From NCBI GenBank assembly GCA_049303335.1, contig JBAQNA010000004.1, positions 1 to 54,558 of the forward strand: a stretch of DNA of 54,558 bases, read 5' to 3'. This DNA comes from DAIDAN01 sp049303335. Lineage in GTDB: Archaea > Aenigmatarchaeota > Aenigmatarchaeia > Aenigmatarchaeales > DAIDAN01. Positions 24,969 to 34,057 of the stretch are shown here, piece after piece. A model generated the notes under the pieces. That model saw only the letters and a list, made by a program, of their open reading frames with translations. It did not search any database and had not been told where the DNA came from. Position numbers and translations under genes: made by a program. The first letter of the stretch is position 1. Each line of letters begins with the position of its first letter.

Positions 24969-26735
24969 ATGTGTGGCATCATAGGTTATGCGGGAAAGAT
25001 GGAAGCTACACCTATCATTCTTGCGGGGCTGAAAAACCTTGAGTATAGGGGGTATGATTCCTGCGGAATCGCAACCGCGGACGGCGGAAGGATTCTTATG
25101 AAAAAAGACATCGGCAAAATAGACGAGGTCAACAAAAAACAGAAGCTTGATTCACTTCCCGGCAAAGCGGGCATCGCGCACACAAGATGGGCAACGCACG
25201 GCGGGGTCACGAAAGAAAACGCGCATCCTCATCTTTCAAACAACGAAAAGATTGCAGTGGTGCACAACGGCATAATAGAGAATTTTCAGGAACAGAAAAA
25301 GTTTCTCGAATCGCAGGGTTTTGTCTTTCATTCCGGAACGGATACGGAGGTGATACCGAACAACATAGAGTATCATATGAAAAAGGGGTATGATTTCATC
25401 GAGGCTGCAAAGCGCTCGCTAAAACATCTGGAAGGGCAGTATGCGATAGTTGCTATGAACGACGAGGGCAAGATTGTTGCTGTAAGAAAGGAAGCGCCGC
25501 TTGTCGCGGGCATCGGAGACGGCGAGTATTTTATCGCATCGGATGTCACGGCATTTCTTGACCAAACGAGAAACGCGGTTTTTCTTGAAGAAAACGATAT
25601 GGTTACTTTTGACGGCGGGCTTAAGATATTTAATCTGGAAAAAAACATGCCTGTCGAAAGGCCGGTGACAAAAATAGAATGGAACGCGGAGCAGGCGAAA
25701 AAAGGGAACTTCGACCATTTTTTCATGAAAGAGGTTCTTGAGCAGGCTGACATGATAGAGAAAATAGCGAACATGGACAAGACTGTCATAAAGGAAATTG
25801 CAAGCAACATAAGAAGCGCAAAAGGCATATTCATAGTCGCGTGCGGCACCGCTTCCTACGCGTGCATGACAGGCATTTATTTGTTCTCGAAAATAGCCGG
25901 GACGCATATAAATTTCTGCATAGCATCCGAGTTCCAAAACTTCAACCACATCCTTAACGATAAGAGCCTTGTTATCGCCGTATCGCAGAGCGGGGAGACC
26001 GCGGACACGCTGTTCGCCATACGCGCCGCCAAGGCAAAAGGAGCGAAGGTCATATCCATAACGAACGCGGAGGGTTCGTCCCTCATGAGGGAATCGCACA
26101 CGTCGATACTTCAGAAAGCGGGCCCGGAGATATGTGTCTTGTCGACAAAGTCATACACATCTCAGCTTGCGATTCTTGCATTGCTAGCATACGAGCTTGA
26201 CGGCAGGATCGACGAAGGCGTTGAAAAGCTGAGAGAGGTTTCGCGATACGTCTATTACCTGACTTCCGAGAATGCAAAAAGGTATCTAAAACAGCTGGCC
26301 GAGAAACTGAAGGACAGCGACCATATCTACCTATTGGGAAGGGGGTTGCAATATCCGACCGCGCTCGAAGCAGCGCTCAAGGTAAAGGAATCTTCCTACA
26401 TCCACGCGGAGGCGTTTGCGGGAGGCGAGCTGAAACACGGAAACATCGCGCTCATAACAAAAGGCACACACTGCATAATTTTTTCCTCCGACGCGACCGA
26501 GAACGAGATAACAAGCAACGCCATGGAAGTCAGGGCAAGGGGGGCTTATGTGGTGGGAGTCGGACCGAAAAACAGCGATGCTTTTGATTTTTTCATAAAG
26601 GTACGCGATGCGGGCGACTTCAATCCCATAGTCCAGATAATACCTATGCAGATCCTCGCATACCAGCTTGCGCTCCTGCGCGGCTGCGACCCCGACTTCC
26701 CGAGAAACCTCGCGAAAAGCGTGACCGTAAAGTGA
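24969..26735 (+). CDS. glmS: Glutamine-fructose-6-phosphate aminotransferase
   Basis: Makes glucosamine-6-phosphate from fructose-6-phosphate and glutamine, the entry step to UDP-GlcNAc. ATG 24969 is chosen because the next codon is the catalytic Cys (MCGIIGYAG), which must become the N terminus, and because GGTGA lies just upstream. The 588 residues hold the Ntn-type glutaminase domain (AHTRWATHGG, HNGIIENF, SGTDTEV) and two SIS sugar-isomerase domains (ACGTASYACMTG, SQSGETADT, GRGLQYPTALEAALKVKE), and end in the family's LAKSVTVK. First gene of a three-gene operon. Confidence 0.97.
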   Translation: MCGIIGYAGKMEATPIILAGLKNLEYRGYDSCGIATADGGRILMKKDIGKIDEVNKKQKLDSLPGKAGIAHTRWATHGGVTKENAHPHLSNNEKIAVVHNGIIENFQEQKKFLESQGFVFHSGTDTEVIPNNIEYHMKKGYDFIEAAKRSLKHLEGQYAIVAMNDEGKIVAVRKEAPLVAGIGDGEYFIASDVTAFLDQTRNAVFLEENDMVTFDGGLKIFNLEKNMPVERPVTKIEWNAEQAKKGNFDHFFMKEVLEQADMIEKIANMDKTVIKEIASNIRSAKGIFIVACGTASYACMTGIYLFSKIAGTHINFCIASEFQNFNHILNDKSLVIAVSQSGETADTLFAIRAAKAKGAKVISITNAEGSSLMRESHTSILQKAGPEICVLSTKSYTSQLAILALLAYELDGRIDEGVEKLREVSRYVYYLTSENAKRYLKQLAEKLKDSDHIYLLGRGLQYPTALEAALKVKESSYIHAEAFAGGELKHGNIALITKGTHCIIFSSDATENEITSNAMEVRARGAYVVGVGPKNSDAFDFFIKVRDAGDFNPIVQIIPMQILAYQLALLRGCDPDFPRNLAKSVTVK

Positions 26736-26740
26736 TTTAT

Positions 26741-27343
26741 ATGAAAACTGTAAAAAGGCCAGATTTTGCAAACTATTTTGAGGAGCCGCTTGAGGCTTTT
26801 AAGAAAGCAAGAAAATTTCTTGATGATATTGGAAAAAATCATATTGATGATTCTGCCAAAATTCTTGAATATTCCGTGATAGAACCGCCGTGCTATATCG
26901 GAAAAAATACTACTATCGGACCGTTCGTGCATATATTGCCTTACAGTTTTATCGGAGATGAATGTGCTGTCTGGACTTTTTCTGTGGTAAATGCGTCCAT
27001 TATTCTGGAAGGAACGCACATACCGCATTTGAATTATGTCGGCTATTCTATTATAGGAAAGAACTGCAATCTTGGCGCGGGAACAAAGACAGCAAACCTG
27101 CGTTTTGATGAAAAAGACGTAAAAATAAATTATCACGGAAAAAGGATTGGTTCCGGGAGAAAGAGGCTTGGCACAATAACCGGCGACAATGTCAAGACTG
27201 GCATAAACGTTTCGATATTGCCTGGAGTGAAAATAGGTTCAGGGTGCAGGATAGGGCCTGCCGTTCTTGTTGACAGGGATCTGGGAGAAAATGTTTTCTA
27301 CGGATATAGAAATGGAATATTGAAAAAAGAAAGGCTGATTTGA
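26741..27343 (+). CDS. Left-handed beta-helix acetyltransferase (GlmU C-terminal-like)
   Basis: The 200-residue protein has hexapeptide repeats (CYIGKNTTIGPFVHI, SFIGDECAVW, NYVGYSIIGKNCNLGAGTKTANL) and the GlmU-type active-site region with SIIGKNCNLGAGT, followed by GDNVKTGINVSILPGVKIG. By context it acetylates glucosamine-1-phosphate to GlcNAc-1-phosphate. In bacteria this is the C-terminal half of GlmU; here it is free-standing with its own start at ATG 26741, 5 bp after glmS. An internal basic stretch (GKRIGSGRKRLG) sits at the sugar-phosphate site as in relatives. The last bases overlap the next gene (TGATG). Confidence 0.88.
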   Translation: MKTVKRPDFANYFEEPLEAFKKARKFLDDIGKNHIDDSAKILEYSVIEPPCYIGKNTTIGPFVHILPYSFIGDECAVWTFSVVNASIILEGTHIPHLNYVGYSIIGKNCNLGAGTKTANLRFDEKDVKINYHGKRIGSGRKRLGTITGDNVKTGINVSILPGVKIGSGCRIGPAVLVDRDLGENVFYGYRNGILKKERLI

Positions 27344-29421
27344 TGCAAGCCGTGATTCTAGCCGCCGGTTTGGGAGAGCGGATGCGGCCGCTCACGGATA
27401 AAATGCCAAAACCGCTCATACCGGTGAATGGAAAGCCTTTTCTTTTTTATTTGATGAAAAATCTGCAGAAAGCCGACTTCAATGACTTTGTTATTGTCGC
27501 AAACTACAAGATAGAAATGATAAGAGAATTCCTGAAGCAATACGAATTTAGCGCAACCGTAGTCGACCAGAAGGAGCCGCTCGGAACCGCGCACGCGATT
27601 GCTTCCGCGGAAAGCCTGATTAAGGGAAATTTTGTTGTTGTCATGTCTGACAGCCTTTATTCTCCTGAAGACTTGAGGAAATTCAGAATAAATGACGGCA
27701 TAAATTATGTCGGTGGACACGTTCACAAGAATCCTGAGAAGTATGGAAACCTTCTGATAAACGGGGATTTTCTTGAAAGGATTGTTGAAAAGCCTGCGCA
27801 AAAGGTGAGCGATTTCGTAAACACGGGGCTTTACAAATTCACTCCTGATATATTTTCCGCAATAAGAAAAATAGGAAAGTCGGAAAGAGGCGAATATACG
27901 ATAACAGATGCGATATCCCTGCTTTGCAGGGAAAGAAATGTAAAGGCCATAGGGCTGAAAAATTATTGGTTTAATATGGGAAAGCCCGAAGACATTCCCG
28001 TTATCGAGGAATTTCTAAAAAGCCAGAGCGGAATTCCTGAAAAAACAGGGATAGACAAAAACATTTTCAGGGCTTATGATATTAGGGGAATATATGGAAA
28101 AAATCTGACGGAAAACATAATGGAAAGAATAGGGTTTGGAGTGGGGAAGGATAATCCAGGAAAAGATTTTCTGGTTGGAAACGACATCAGGGAGTCCGGG
28201 AAGGAGCTTGCATATGCGCTCATCAAAGGGCTCGATGCGGCGGGCGCGGATGTTTCATATTCCGGAACAACATCATTCGGCCAGACGCTGTTTGCGGGCT
28301 GGCGCCTGAAGAAATACGCCACGCTGTTTGTGACAGCTTCCCATTTGCCGCCAGAATGGAACGGGCTGAAGCTTTACTACGGGGACGGCGAGCCTTTCTC
28401 GGAAGGGCAGATAATGGGAATAAGGGACATGGTTGCTGAAAATAATGAGAAAACAGGATATAAAACAAAAAACGATTTTAAAGAGATTGACATAACGGAA
28501 GATTATTCCCTTTTCATAATCGATAAGTTCTCGAAGCTAAAGGGTAACGGGCTGAAAGTCGTCCTGGACTGCGGGAACGGGAGCATGTGCTTGGCAGCCC
28601 CAGAGATTTTCAGGAGTCTGGATTTTGATGTTGTCGATATGTATTGTAATGTTGACTCAAACTTCCCAAACAGGGAAAGCGAACTGACAGTCAAGAGCAC
28701 GGAAGCCTTGAGAAAAAAGGTTGTTGAAGAAAAAGCCGATTTCGGGGTTGCGTTTGACGGAGACGGCGATAGGTGCATCATAATAGACGATGAAGGAAGG
28801 TTTCTCACGGGAAACGAGATTGGAATAATAATCGGCAGGGATATTTTTGGAAAGACAAAAGGACATGGAAGAAAAGCCGTTATAACAGTAGCCTGTTCAA
28901 GAGGTGTGAAAAAGGAGTTGAAAGATCTCGGCGCGGATATCGTGGAAACTCCCGTCGGCCACACTCATGTAATATCAAACTGCAAAAAACATAATGCGCT
29001 TTTTGGAATTGAAGAGAGCGGACATATTGTCATGCCGCAGTATTTCTGGTTTGATGACGCAATCCTGATTCCGCTTAAGATAGCGGAGATAATCTTTGAA
29101 AGAGGCAGGAAACTTTCTCAGGCAGCAAACGATATCAAGACATGCCCTTTTGACGAAGTTGTTTTCCCGTGCGATGACAATCTGAAGTTCGGGGTTATGA
29201 AGAATCTGAAAGAAAAACTGAGGAAGAAATACAAGAATGCAATCATGATTGACGGCATCAAGCTGGAATTTGATGATTCATGGATATTGATAAGGGTTTC
29301 AAACACATCACCCAAAATAAGGTTGTACGTCGAGGCGGAGAACGGAAGAATGCTCAAGAAGCTGAAAGACGAATTCTCCGGCATATTGGCGGAAGAAATA
29401 GACAGGTGCAATAACGCTTAA
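27343..29421 (+). CDS. Fusion: sugar-1-phosphate nucleotidyltransferase + phosphoglucosamine mutase
   Basis: Residues 1-230 are a nucleotidyltransferase of the GlmU/Agl type (LAAGLGERMRPLTDKMPKPL, KEPLGTAHAI, VNTGLYKF). Residues 242-692 are a phosphohexomutase: FRAYDIRGIYG, catalytic Ser333 in TASHLPPEWNG, metal loop DGDGDR (472-477), sugar-specificity segment GIEESGH, and a phosphate-binding VSNTSPKIR near the end. Together with the two genes upstream it completes the route from fructose-6-phosphate to UDP-GlcNAc: mutase makes glucosamine-1-phosphate, the nucleotidyltransferase adds UMP to GlcNAc-1-phosphate. The start ATG overlaps the previous stop (TGATG). All catalytic motifs look intact. 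Confidence 0.92.
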   Translation: MQAVILAAGLGERMRPLTDKMPKPLIPVNGKPFLFYLMKNLQKADFNDFVIVANYKIEMIREFLKQYEFSATVVDQKEPLGTAHAIASAESLIKGNFVVVMSDSLYSPEDLRKFRINDGINYVGGHVHKNPEKYGNLLINGDFLERIVEKPAQKVSDFVNTGLYKFTPDIFSAIRKIGKSERGEYTITDAISLLCRERNVKAIGLKNYWFNMGKPEDIPVIEEFLKSQSGIPEKTGIDKNIFRAYDIRGIYGKNLTENIMERIGFGVGKDNPGKDFLVGNDIRESGKELAYALIKGLDAAGADVSYSGTTSFGQTLFAGWRLKKYATLFVTASHLPPEWNGLKLYYGDGEPFSEGQIMGIRDMVAENNEKTGYKTKNDFKEIDITEDYSLFIIDKFSKLKGNGLKVVLDCGNGSMCLAAPEIFRSLDFDVVDMYCNVDSNFPNRESELTVKSTEALRKKVVEEKADFGVAFDGDGDRCIIIDDEGRFLTGNEIGIIIGRDIFGKTKGHGRKAVITVACSRGVKKELKDLGADIVETPVGHTHVISNCKKHNALFGIEESGHIVMPQYFWFDDAILIPLKIAEIIFERGRKLSQAANDIKTCPFDEVVFPCDDNLKFGVMKNLKEKLRKKYKNAIMIDGIKLEFDDSWILIRVSNTSPKIRLYVEAENGRMLKKLKDEFSGILAEEIDRCNNA

Positions 29422-29669
29422 TCGTAAATCTCCACAGCCCTCGCGAGCGACTCCGGAGGCAGCGGAATCCTGAACTTCGCCTTTATCGCTCCTGACGAGC
29501 CGTGCAGCCCCGTAACCTTGCCGTAATGCTTCACTTTCTTTCCGTTCTTCCACATCACTTTTTTCCCGACGAGCTTCGCTGCCTGCTTCTTGTCCAGAAT
29601 CTCGGGAATCCTGATTATGGCTTCCTTCGTGTACGGAATCCTGTAATTTATTATCACGCCCACAAGCAT
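29418..29669 (-). CDS. rpl35ae: Ribosomal protein eL33 (L35Ae)
   Basis: Large-subunit ribosomal protein shared by archaea and eukaryotes. The 83 residues show the compact L35Ae beta-barrel with KQAAKLVGKKVMWKNGKK, GKVTGLHGSSGAIKAKF and the conserved end PLPPESLARAVEIYD. It ends 4 bp inside the stop region of the convergent glm fusion gene. Short, full-length and without oddities. Confidence 0.93.
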   Translation of the reverse strand: MLVGVIINYRIPYTKEAIIRIPEILDKKQAAKLVGKKVMWKNGKKVKHYGKVTGLHGSSGAIKAKFRIPLPPESLARAVEIYD

Positions 29670-29788
29670 TATTCAGCACCCTTGATGTTTCGTATAAAAA
29701 TATGGAAAAGAGCAAATTTAATGTTATCGGTGGCGCGGCAGGGAATCCGCAAAAATACCCCGCAAAACAAACCGCCTTGTCGGCAATC

Positions 29789-29798
29789 TATTTAAAAG
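29789..29798 (+). promoter_or_regulatory. TATA box of tRNA-Asp
   Basis: TATTTAAAAG lies 25-34 bp before the first base of the tRNA, the spacing expected for an archaeal promoter that starts at or just before the mature 5' end. Confidence 0.65.
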
Positions 29799-29822
29799 TA
29801 TAATTCCACATCTTAATATGAT

Positions 29823-30009
29823 GCTCGGGTAGTATAGTGGTCCAGTAACCGGCGCATGCGAAGTATGCGTCCAGCTGGTTTAGCGGCCTGTCGAGTCGCT
29901 GACTCGGGAAAGCCCTTTTCTTTTGGCGCGAACTTGAAAAAGAAAAGCGCTTGCGGAAAAGAAAACAAAGAAAAAGGCGTCGAGAATTCAAATCCCGGCC
30001 CGGGCGCCA
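29823..30009 (+). tRNA. tRNA-Asp (GTC) with two BHB introns
   Basis: Exons 29823-29847, 29881-29908 and 29987-30009 join to a complete tRNA: acceptor GCTCGGG/CCCGGGC with G73 and encoded CCA, anticodon stem GCGGC/GTCGC, loop CTGTCGA with anticodon GTC at 29890-29892, T stem TCGGG/CCCGG, T loop TTCAAAT. Intron 1 (29848-29880, 33 nt) is at 24/25 and intron 2 (29909-29986, 78 nt) at 53/54. Each has a bulge-helix-bulge: CCAG pairs with CTGG with bulges TA^A and TT^T; CTCG pairs with CGAG with bulges GG^A and AA^T. Cuts after the second bulge base give exactly the exons needed. Intron 2 has its own 12-of-13 bp hairpin (29912-29924/29938-29950). Confidence 0.93.
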
Positions 30010-30032
30010 ATAATCCGAAAAAATGAGAGATT

Positions 30033-30446
30033 ATGACGGACGAAGATGACGATGGCGACATAAAAATAATGCGCGCGCGAGACTTTCTGAAAGAATACAA
30101 GGAAAAGTACGGCTGCATAAAATTCGGTTATGTTCTCGGAAATAACGGCTCGAAAAGATTTTTCGAAGACGGAGTTTCTCCCTGCGAAATAATGCGCAAA
30201 GGCGGGAAAATAGCCTACATCGGCGGCGGCAACGGCGTTCCCGTCAAGGCAGCGCTCGTGCTGGACAAAAACAAGAACCCTTTCTGGTATTTTGAGGCAA
30301 GATCATACGGCGGCGCCGGAATATTCTTCACCGCGGACGGCGACGGAAGCGTTGCCATGGAAGGCGACAAATATCTGGGAAGGCTGCGCGCATTTCTCGA
30401 AAAGAAAAAGATCTGGAAGGCAAAAAGCGGCGGGAAGCGCGATTGA
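30033..30446 (+). CDS. Hypothetical protein, 137 aa
   Basis: Not recognised. The 137-residue protein starts with an acidic stretch (MTDEDDDGD), then ARDFLKEYKEKYGCIKFGYVLG, a glycine-rich middle (GGKIAYIGGGNGVPVKAALVLDKN) and ARSYGGAGIFFTADGDGS, ending in a basic Lys/Arg tail. The predicted pattern is mixed alpha/beta. It begins 23 bp after the tRNA-Asp CCA and could be co-transcribed with it. Codon use matches the core genes, so it is probably native. Confidence 0.6.
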   Translation: MTDEDDDGDIKIMRARDFLKEYKEKYGCIKFGYVLGNNGSKRFFEDGVSPCEIMRKGGKIAYIGGGNGVPVKAALVLDKNKNPFWYFEARSYGGAGIFFTADGDGSVAMEGDKYLGRLRAFLEKKKIWKAKSGGKRD

Positions 30447-30481
30447 GCAGATGATTGGATAATATGTCGCGTAAATATTTC

Positions 30482-32131
30482 TTACTTCATTTGCCGGAGC
30501 CTTTTCGCAACCTCTTCCTGGCCGATTGCAAGCACGAACGAAGACAGCCTTGGCCCCGCGGGCTTTCCGAGCAGTGTAAGATATACTGCCGAAAAAAACT
30601 CCTTGCTGGTTATCCCGCTCTTTTTGGCTGCATCAAAAAAGATATTGTGCAACTCATCCTCTGAAAGGTCTTTTTTCTGGAGTTCTTTTGCCAAAAGTCC
30701 CAGTGATTGCCTTTGTCCGTCGCTCATTTTTTTCACGGCCTCTTCGGGAGCCTTGTCCAGAACCCTTATCTTGTATTCTTCCGCCGCATAATTCTCTGCC
30801 CAGTATTTTGAAAGCTTCAGCCTTGCGCCAATCCTTTTTTCATCCTCGTCCGAGAGCTCTCCCTTGACGTGACCGGATGACCTGAGCAATCCTATGGCCT
30901 TTTCCAGCATTTTTTCCGCGGGGACAATCTGGGCAACCATCGAGGCGTAAGCGTAAGGAATTCGCAAAGGCTGTTTGTCCGAAACTTTTATCACGGAAAG
31001 TTTGTATGCAGCCTTTATATTTTCCATATCCTTCTCATCCTTGACCGGGTTAAAATATTTTTTCTCAAGCTCGTCGAACTCGTCCGCCATCAATTGGATG
31101 TTCTTCAGCGACAAGTCCCGCTGTTTTCCCGGCCTTTTCGTGTAGAAATACGCCAGCACTTCGGGCTCGATTATTTTCAGCATATCCTGGACTATGAAAA
31201 CGTTCCCGACAGAGGCCGACATTTTCTGGCCGTCAACCAGAAAGAACTCGTACACGTAAGGTATGGGCGGCTCTATTCCGTAAATTTTTCTCGCGATAAT
31301 CTGCCCGGATTTCCACGAGCCCTCGTAGTGGTCTTTCCCGAACGGCTCGAAAGTAGCCTGCTCTATTCCCCACTGCGCGGGCCATTCGAAACGCCACTGC
31401 AGCTTTCCTTCCCTTATTGAAACGTCGCCCTCAAACCCGCAGCCTTCCGTGTGCTTTTTCTTTATCGCCTTTCCGCCGCACGTGAAATGCACTGTCCTTT
31501 TTTCCAGGTCAAAGGAGGAAATGTTCGAGAGCATTCCGCATTTCGGGCAGATGGCGTCAAACGGTATATATTTTTCACCCTTCGTTTCCTGGAACGTTGA
31601 AATGATTTTTCCGACCTCTTCTATATTTTCAAAGACCTTGATTATGTAAGGGTCGAACTTTCCCTCCTTGTAGTACCGGTCTTCAGAGACTATTTCGGGA
31701 AACATCCCGAGCGCGTTCAACCCCTTCTCCCAGACTTTCGTGAAATGCTCGCTCCAGCTTCCGCAGCAGCCGAATGGGTCGGGCACCCTGCACAGCGGCC
31801 TGCCGAGAAAATTTTTCATTTCCGGGAATTTTTCGGAATCGTGCCAGTTGCCGTCAAGGTCTGCGAGCCTTTTCGGCACGTCTTTCAGCGGGTCCCTGTC
31901 ATCGGAAGAATGGCTGAATCTCGCGCCGCACCCCTTTTCATTGACAAGCTTGTATACAAAATATGCGCGTATCACGTCGTTCAAATTTCCGATATGCTTC
32001 CCTCCCGAAGGAGTCTGCCCGCATTTTATCACGGCAGTCTTCCCTTCCCTTTTCGCGCGCTCGATAACCTGCCTCGCAAGCTGCTCGGCCCAAAACATTG
32101 ATTCCTTTTCAGCGTTGTTTTGCATAAACAT
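30482..32131 (-). CDS. lysS: Lysyl-tRNA synthetase, class I
   Basis: Charges tRNA-Lys. This is the class I (Rossmann) form found mostly in archaea, unrelated to the class II enzyme of most bacteria. The HIGH-type motif is SGGKHIGN (about residues 42-49) and the KMSKS-type motif is KMSASVGN. A zinc-ribbon-like insertion has Cys pairs CPKCG and CGGKA/EGCGF. The 549-residue length and the C-terminal helical anticodon-binding region are normal. ATG 32125 is an alternative start two codons in. Transcribed on the same strand as the VIT1-like gene upstream. Confidence 0.96.
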   Translation of the reverse strand: MFMQNNAEKESMFWAEQLARQVIERAKREGKTAVIKCGQTPSGGKHIGNLNDVIRAYFVYKLVNEKGCGARFSHSSDDRDPLKDVPKRLADLDGNWHDSEKFPEMKNFLGRPLCRVPDPFGCCGSWSEHFTKVWEKGLNALGMFPEIVSEDRYYKEGKFDPYIIKVFENIEEVGKIISTFQETKGEKYIPFDAICPKCGMLSNISSFDLEKRTVHFTCGGKAIKKKHTEGCGFEGDVSIREGKLQWRFEWPAQWGIEQATFEPFGKDHYEGSWKSGQIIARKIYGIEPPIPYVYEFFLVDGQKMSASVGNVFIVQDMLKIIEPEVLAYFYTKRPGKQRDLSLKNIQLMADEFDELEKKYFNPVKDEKDMENIKAAYKLSVIKVSDKQPLRIPYAYASMVAQIVPAEKMLEKAIGLLRSSGHVKGELSDEDEKRIGARLKLSKYWAENYAAEEYKIRVLDKAPEEAVKKMSDGQRQSLGLLAKELQKKDLSEDELHNIFFDAAKKSGITSKEFFSAVYLTLLGKPAGPRLSSFVLAIGQEEVAKRLRQMK

Positions 32132-32193
32132 CCGTTAGAAAATCTGTTTTCAAGAAATATATATTCGCGCCGGGAACCGGTTTGCCTGCGCAT

Positions 32194-33051
32194 TTACAGC
32201 ATTTTTATCAGGAAACCTATTCCGAAAGTTATCGCCGTTATTCCGAGGCTTATCAGCGCCATCTCGAAAAATCTTTTCCTGAATGAAAATCCCTTGGCAA
32301 CGGAGATGTAGAACGTGAAGAAGAAAATCACGATTATCGCGTTCAGGATTGTGATTCCGAGCGACAGGTACAAGTCGTTCAAAAGCAGGTATGGGGATAT
32401 CAGAAACAGGACGGTGAGAATGTAGGCCGCGCCCGTGTAAGACGACGCCTTTATGAAATCCTTCCTGCCTTCGGCGCGAACGGACAAGTATTCTGCGGCA
32501 GCCATCGACATTGCCGCGGCGATTCCTGTAATCAGTCCCGCCATGGCAATCAGGCGCGCGTTCTGGAACGCAAGCGTGAATCCCGCGAGCGCGCCCGTCA
32601 GTTCCACAAGCGCGTCGTTCAGGCCAAGCACGATAGCGCTCGCATATCTCAAGCGCTCCTCGTCTATCATCCCGATAAGCAGCTTTTCGTGCCTGTCCTC
32701 GTCCTTCAGGATTCTTTTGGCTTCCGGCACACCAGAAAGCTTTTCGTAACTTTTTTGCGCGCGCCTCTCCCCGTTCTCCATGAGCTTTATCCCGAAAGTT
32801 ATCCCGAATATGATTGAAATCAGGAAGTATTTCCAAACCTTCAGGATGTCAGGCTTCGCATCCCGATTGGTATATTTTTTCCAAAGATTGTAGTGTCTCA
32901 ACTCGTCATCGGAAATGTTTTTGAGAATCTTTATGTTTTTCGCATCCTTTACGGAGCCGGCCAGCTTCGCATAAATAAGATGCTCGGTTATCTCGTTCTT
33001 CTGCGCCTTCAACAGCATTCTCATTGTCCGCCCGTCCGGAACTTTGGCCAT
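32194..33051 (-). CDS. Ferritin-like domain fused to VIT1/CCC1 iron transporter
   Basis: Residues 1-135 form a ferritin-like four-helix bundle with paired metal ligands (KNEITEHLIYAKL, DDELRHYNLWKKYT, ILKDEDRHEKLL). Residues 150-285 are a VIT1/CCC1 membrane domain with five helices and GLNDALVELTGALAGFTLAF, MAAAEYLSVRAEGRKDF and a final GITAITFGIGFLI. The same fusion is known as membrane-bound ferritin (MbfA/Fth type), which exports or sequesters iron. The ferritin part probably oxidises or gathers Fe(II) for transport across the membrane. Full length. Confidence 0.88.
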   Translation of the reverse strand: MAKVPDGRTMRMLLKAQKNEITEHLIYAKLAGSVKDAKNIKILKNISDDELRHYNLWKKYTNRDAKPDILKVWKYFLISIIFGITFGIKLMENGERRAQKSYEKLSGVPEAKRILKDEDRHEKLLIGMIDEERLRYASAIVLGLNDALVELTGALAGFTLAFQNARLIAMAGLITGIAAAMSMAAAEYLSVRAEGRKDFIKASSYTGAAYILTVLFLISPYLLLNDLYLSLGITILNAIIVIFFFTFYISVAKGFSFRKRFFEMALISLGITAITFGIGFLIKML

Positions 33052-33137
33052 AAATAAAAATGCAACTGCGCGCCTATAAACGTTGCTTTGTCGTTTTCCG
33101 CATTTGAATATTTATTCGCAGCTTTCTCATAAATCAT

Positions 33138-33980
33138 ATGAAGCGCAAGATTGACCTGCATACGCACACCAACCGCTCCGACGGATCGCTGTCCCCGAAA
33201 GAGCTGGTTATGCTGGCAAAGGAAAAAGGGTTGGAAGCAATAGCAGTCACGGACCACGACACTGTCTCCGCGCTAAAGGAATGTATCTCGTGCGGCAGCG
33301 GCCTTGGCGTTGATGTCATTCCCGGCGTGGAAGTAGGGATAAAAAACGAGGAGAAAAGAAAGCTGGCGGAGATTCATATTCTCGGATATTTCATCGATTG
33401 CAAGAACAAGAAACTTCTCTCAATTTTGGAAAAACTAAACGAAGCAAAAAGAGTATGGCTTACCAAGCATATAAAAAAGCTAAACGAAATCGGGCTGGAA
33501 GTCAGCGCAGAAGAGGTAAAAATCATGGCAGGTTTGGCTGTGCCGAGCAGACCGCACGTATGGAAAGTTGTGGAGAAGCACAATGGAAATAAAATATCCA
33601 GAGACGATTTTTTCAGCAGGACAAAAGCGGGAGGCGACCTTTTTGTCAGGAAGGATTTCGAGCTTCCGCTGGAGGATTGCATAAAGATTATACATGAAGC
33701 CGGCGGGCTCGCGGTTTTTGCGCACCCCGGCTTTCACGACTTTGAGAATGTTGTCAAGGCGTGCGCTGGCGCGGGAATAGACGGGCTGGAAGTTGAATAC
33801 TGTTACGGGTTCGGAAAGGAAGAAGACGCGAAAGTTGTCAGGCGCATAAACGAGTTGGCTAATAAACACAAGCTGCTAAAAACCGGCGGCTCCGACTTCC
33901 ACGACAAAAACCACGGCGCGGACTTGGGAAGCGTTTCCGTGCCGTACGAATGGCTGGAGAAGATGAAAAAGAAACTGTGA
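33138..33980 (+). CDS. PHP domain phosphoesterase
   Basis: The 280-residue protein has the four PHP metal motifs: DLHTHTNRSDGSLSP, VTDHDTVS, AVFAHPGF and GGSDFHDKNH. This is the stand-alone form related to TrpH/RNase AM (YciV), which removes nucleotides from short RNAs or hydrolyses pAp. An insertion with many Lys/Glu residues (about 85-160) is normal for the group. Substrate unknown here. Divergent from the VIT1-like gene, with 86 bp between the two starts. Confidence 0.88.
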   Translation: MKRKIDLHTHTNRSDGSLSPKELVMLAKEKGLEAIAVTDHDTVSALKECISCGSGLGVDVIPGVEVGIKNEEKRKLAEIHILGYFIDCKNKKLLSILEKLNEAKRVWLTKHIKKLNEIGLEVSAEEVKIMAGLAVPSRPHVWKVVEKHNGNKISRDDFFSRTKAGGDLFVRKDFELPLEDCIKIIHEAGGLAVFAHPGFHDFENVVKACAGAGIDGLEVEYCYGFGKEEDAKVVRRINELANKHKLLKTGGSDFHDKNHGADLGSVSVPYEWLEKMKKKL

Positions 33981-34057
33981 TGAAAAGAAGAAATAACTGA
34001 TAAAAATTTATGTATATAATTTGAATAAACTACAAGTTATAATATCTAACTATAAAT

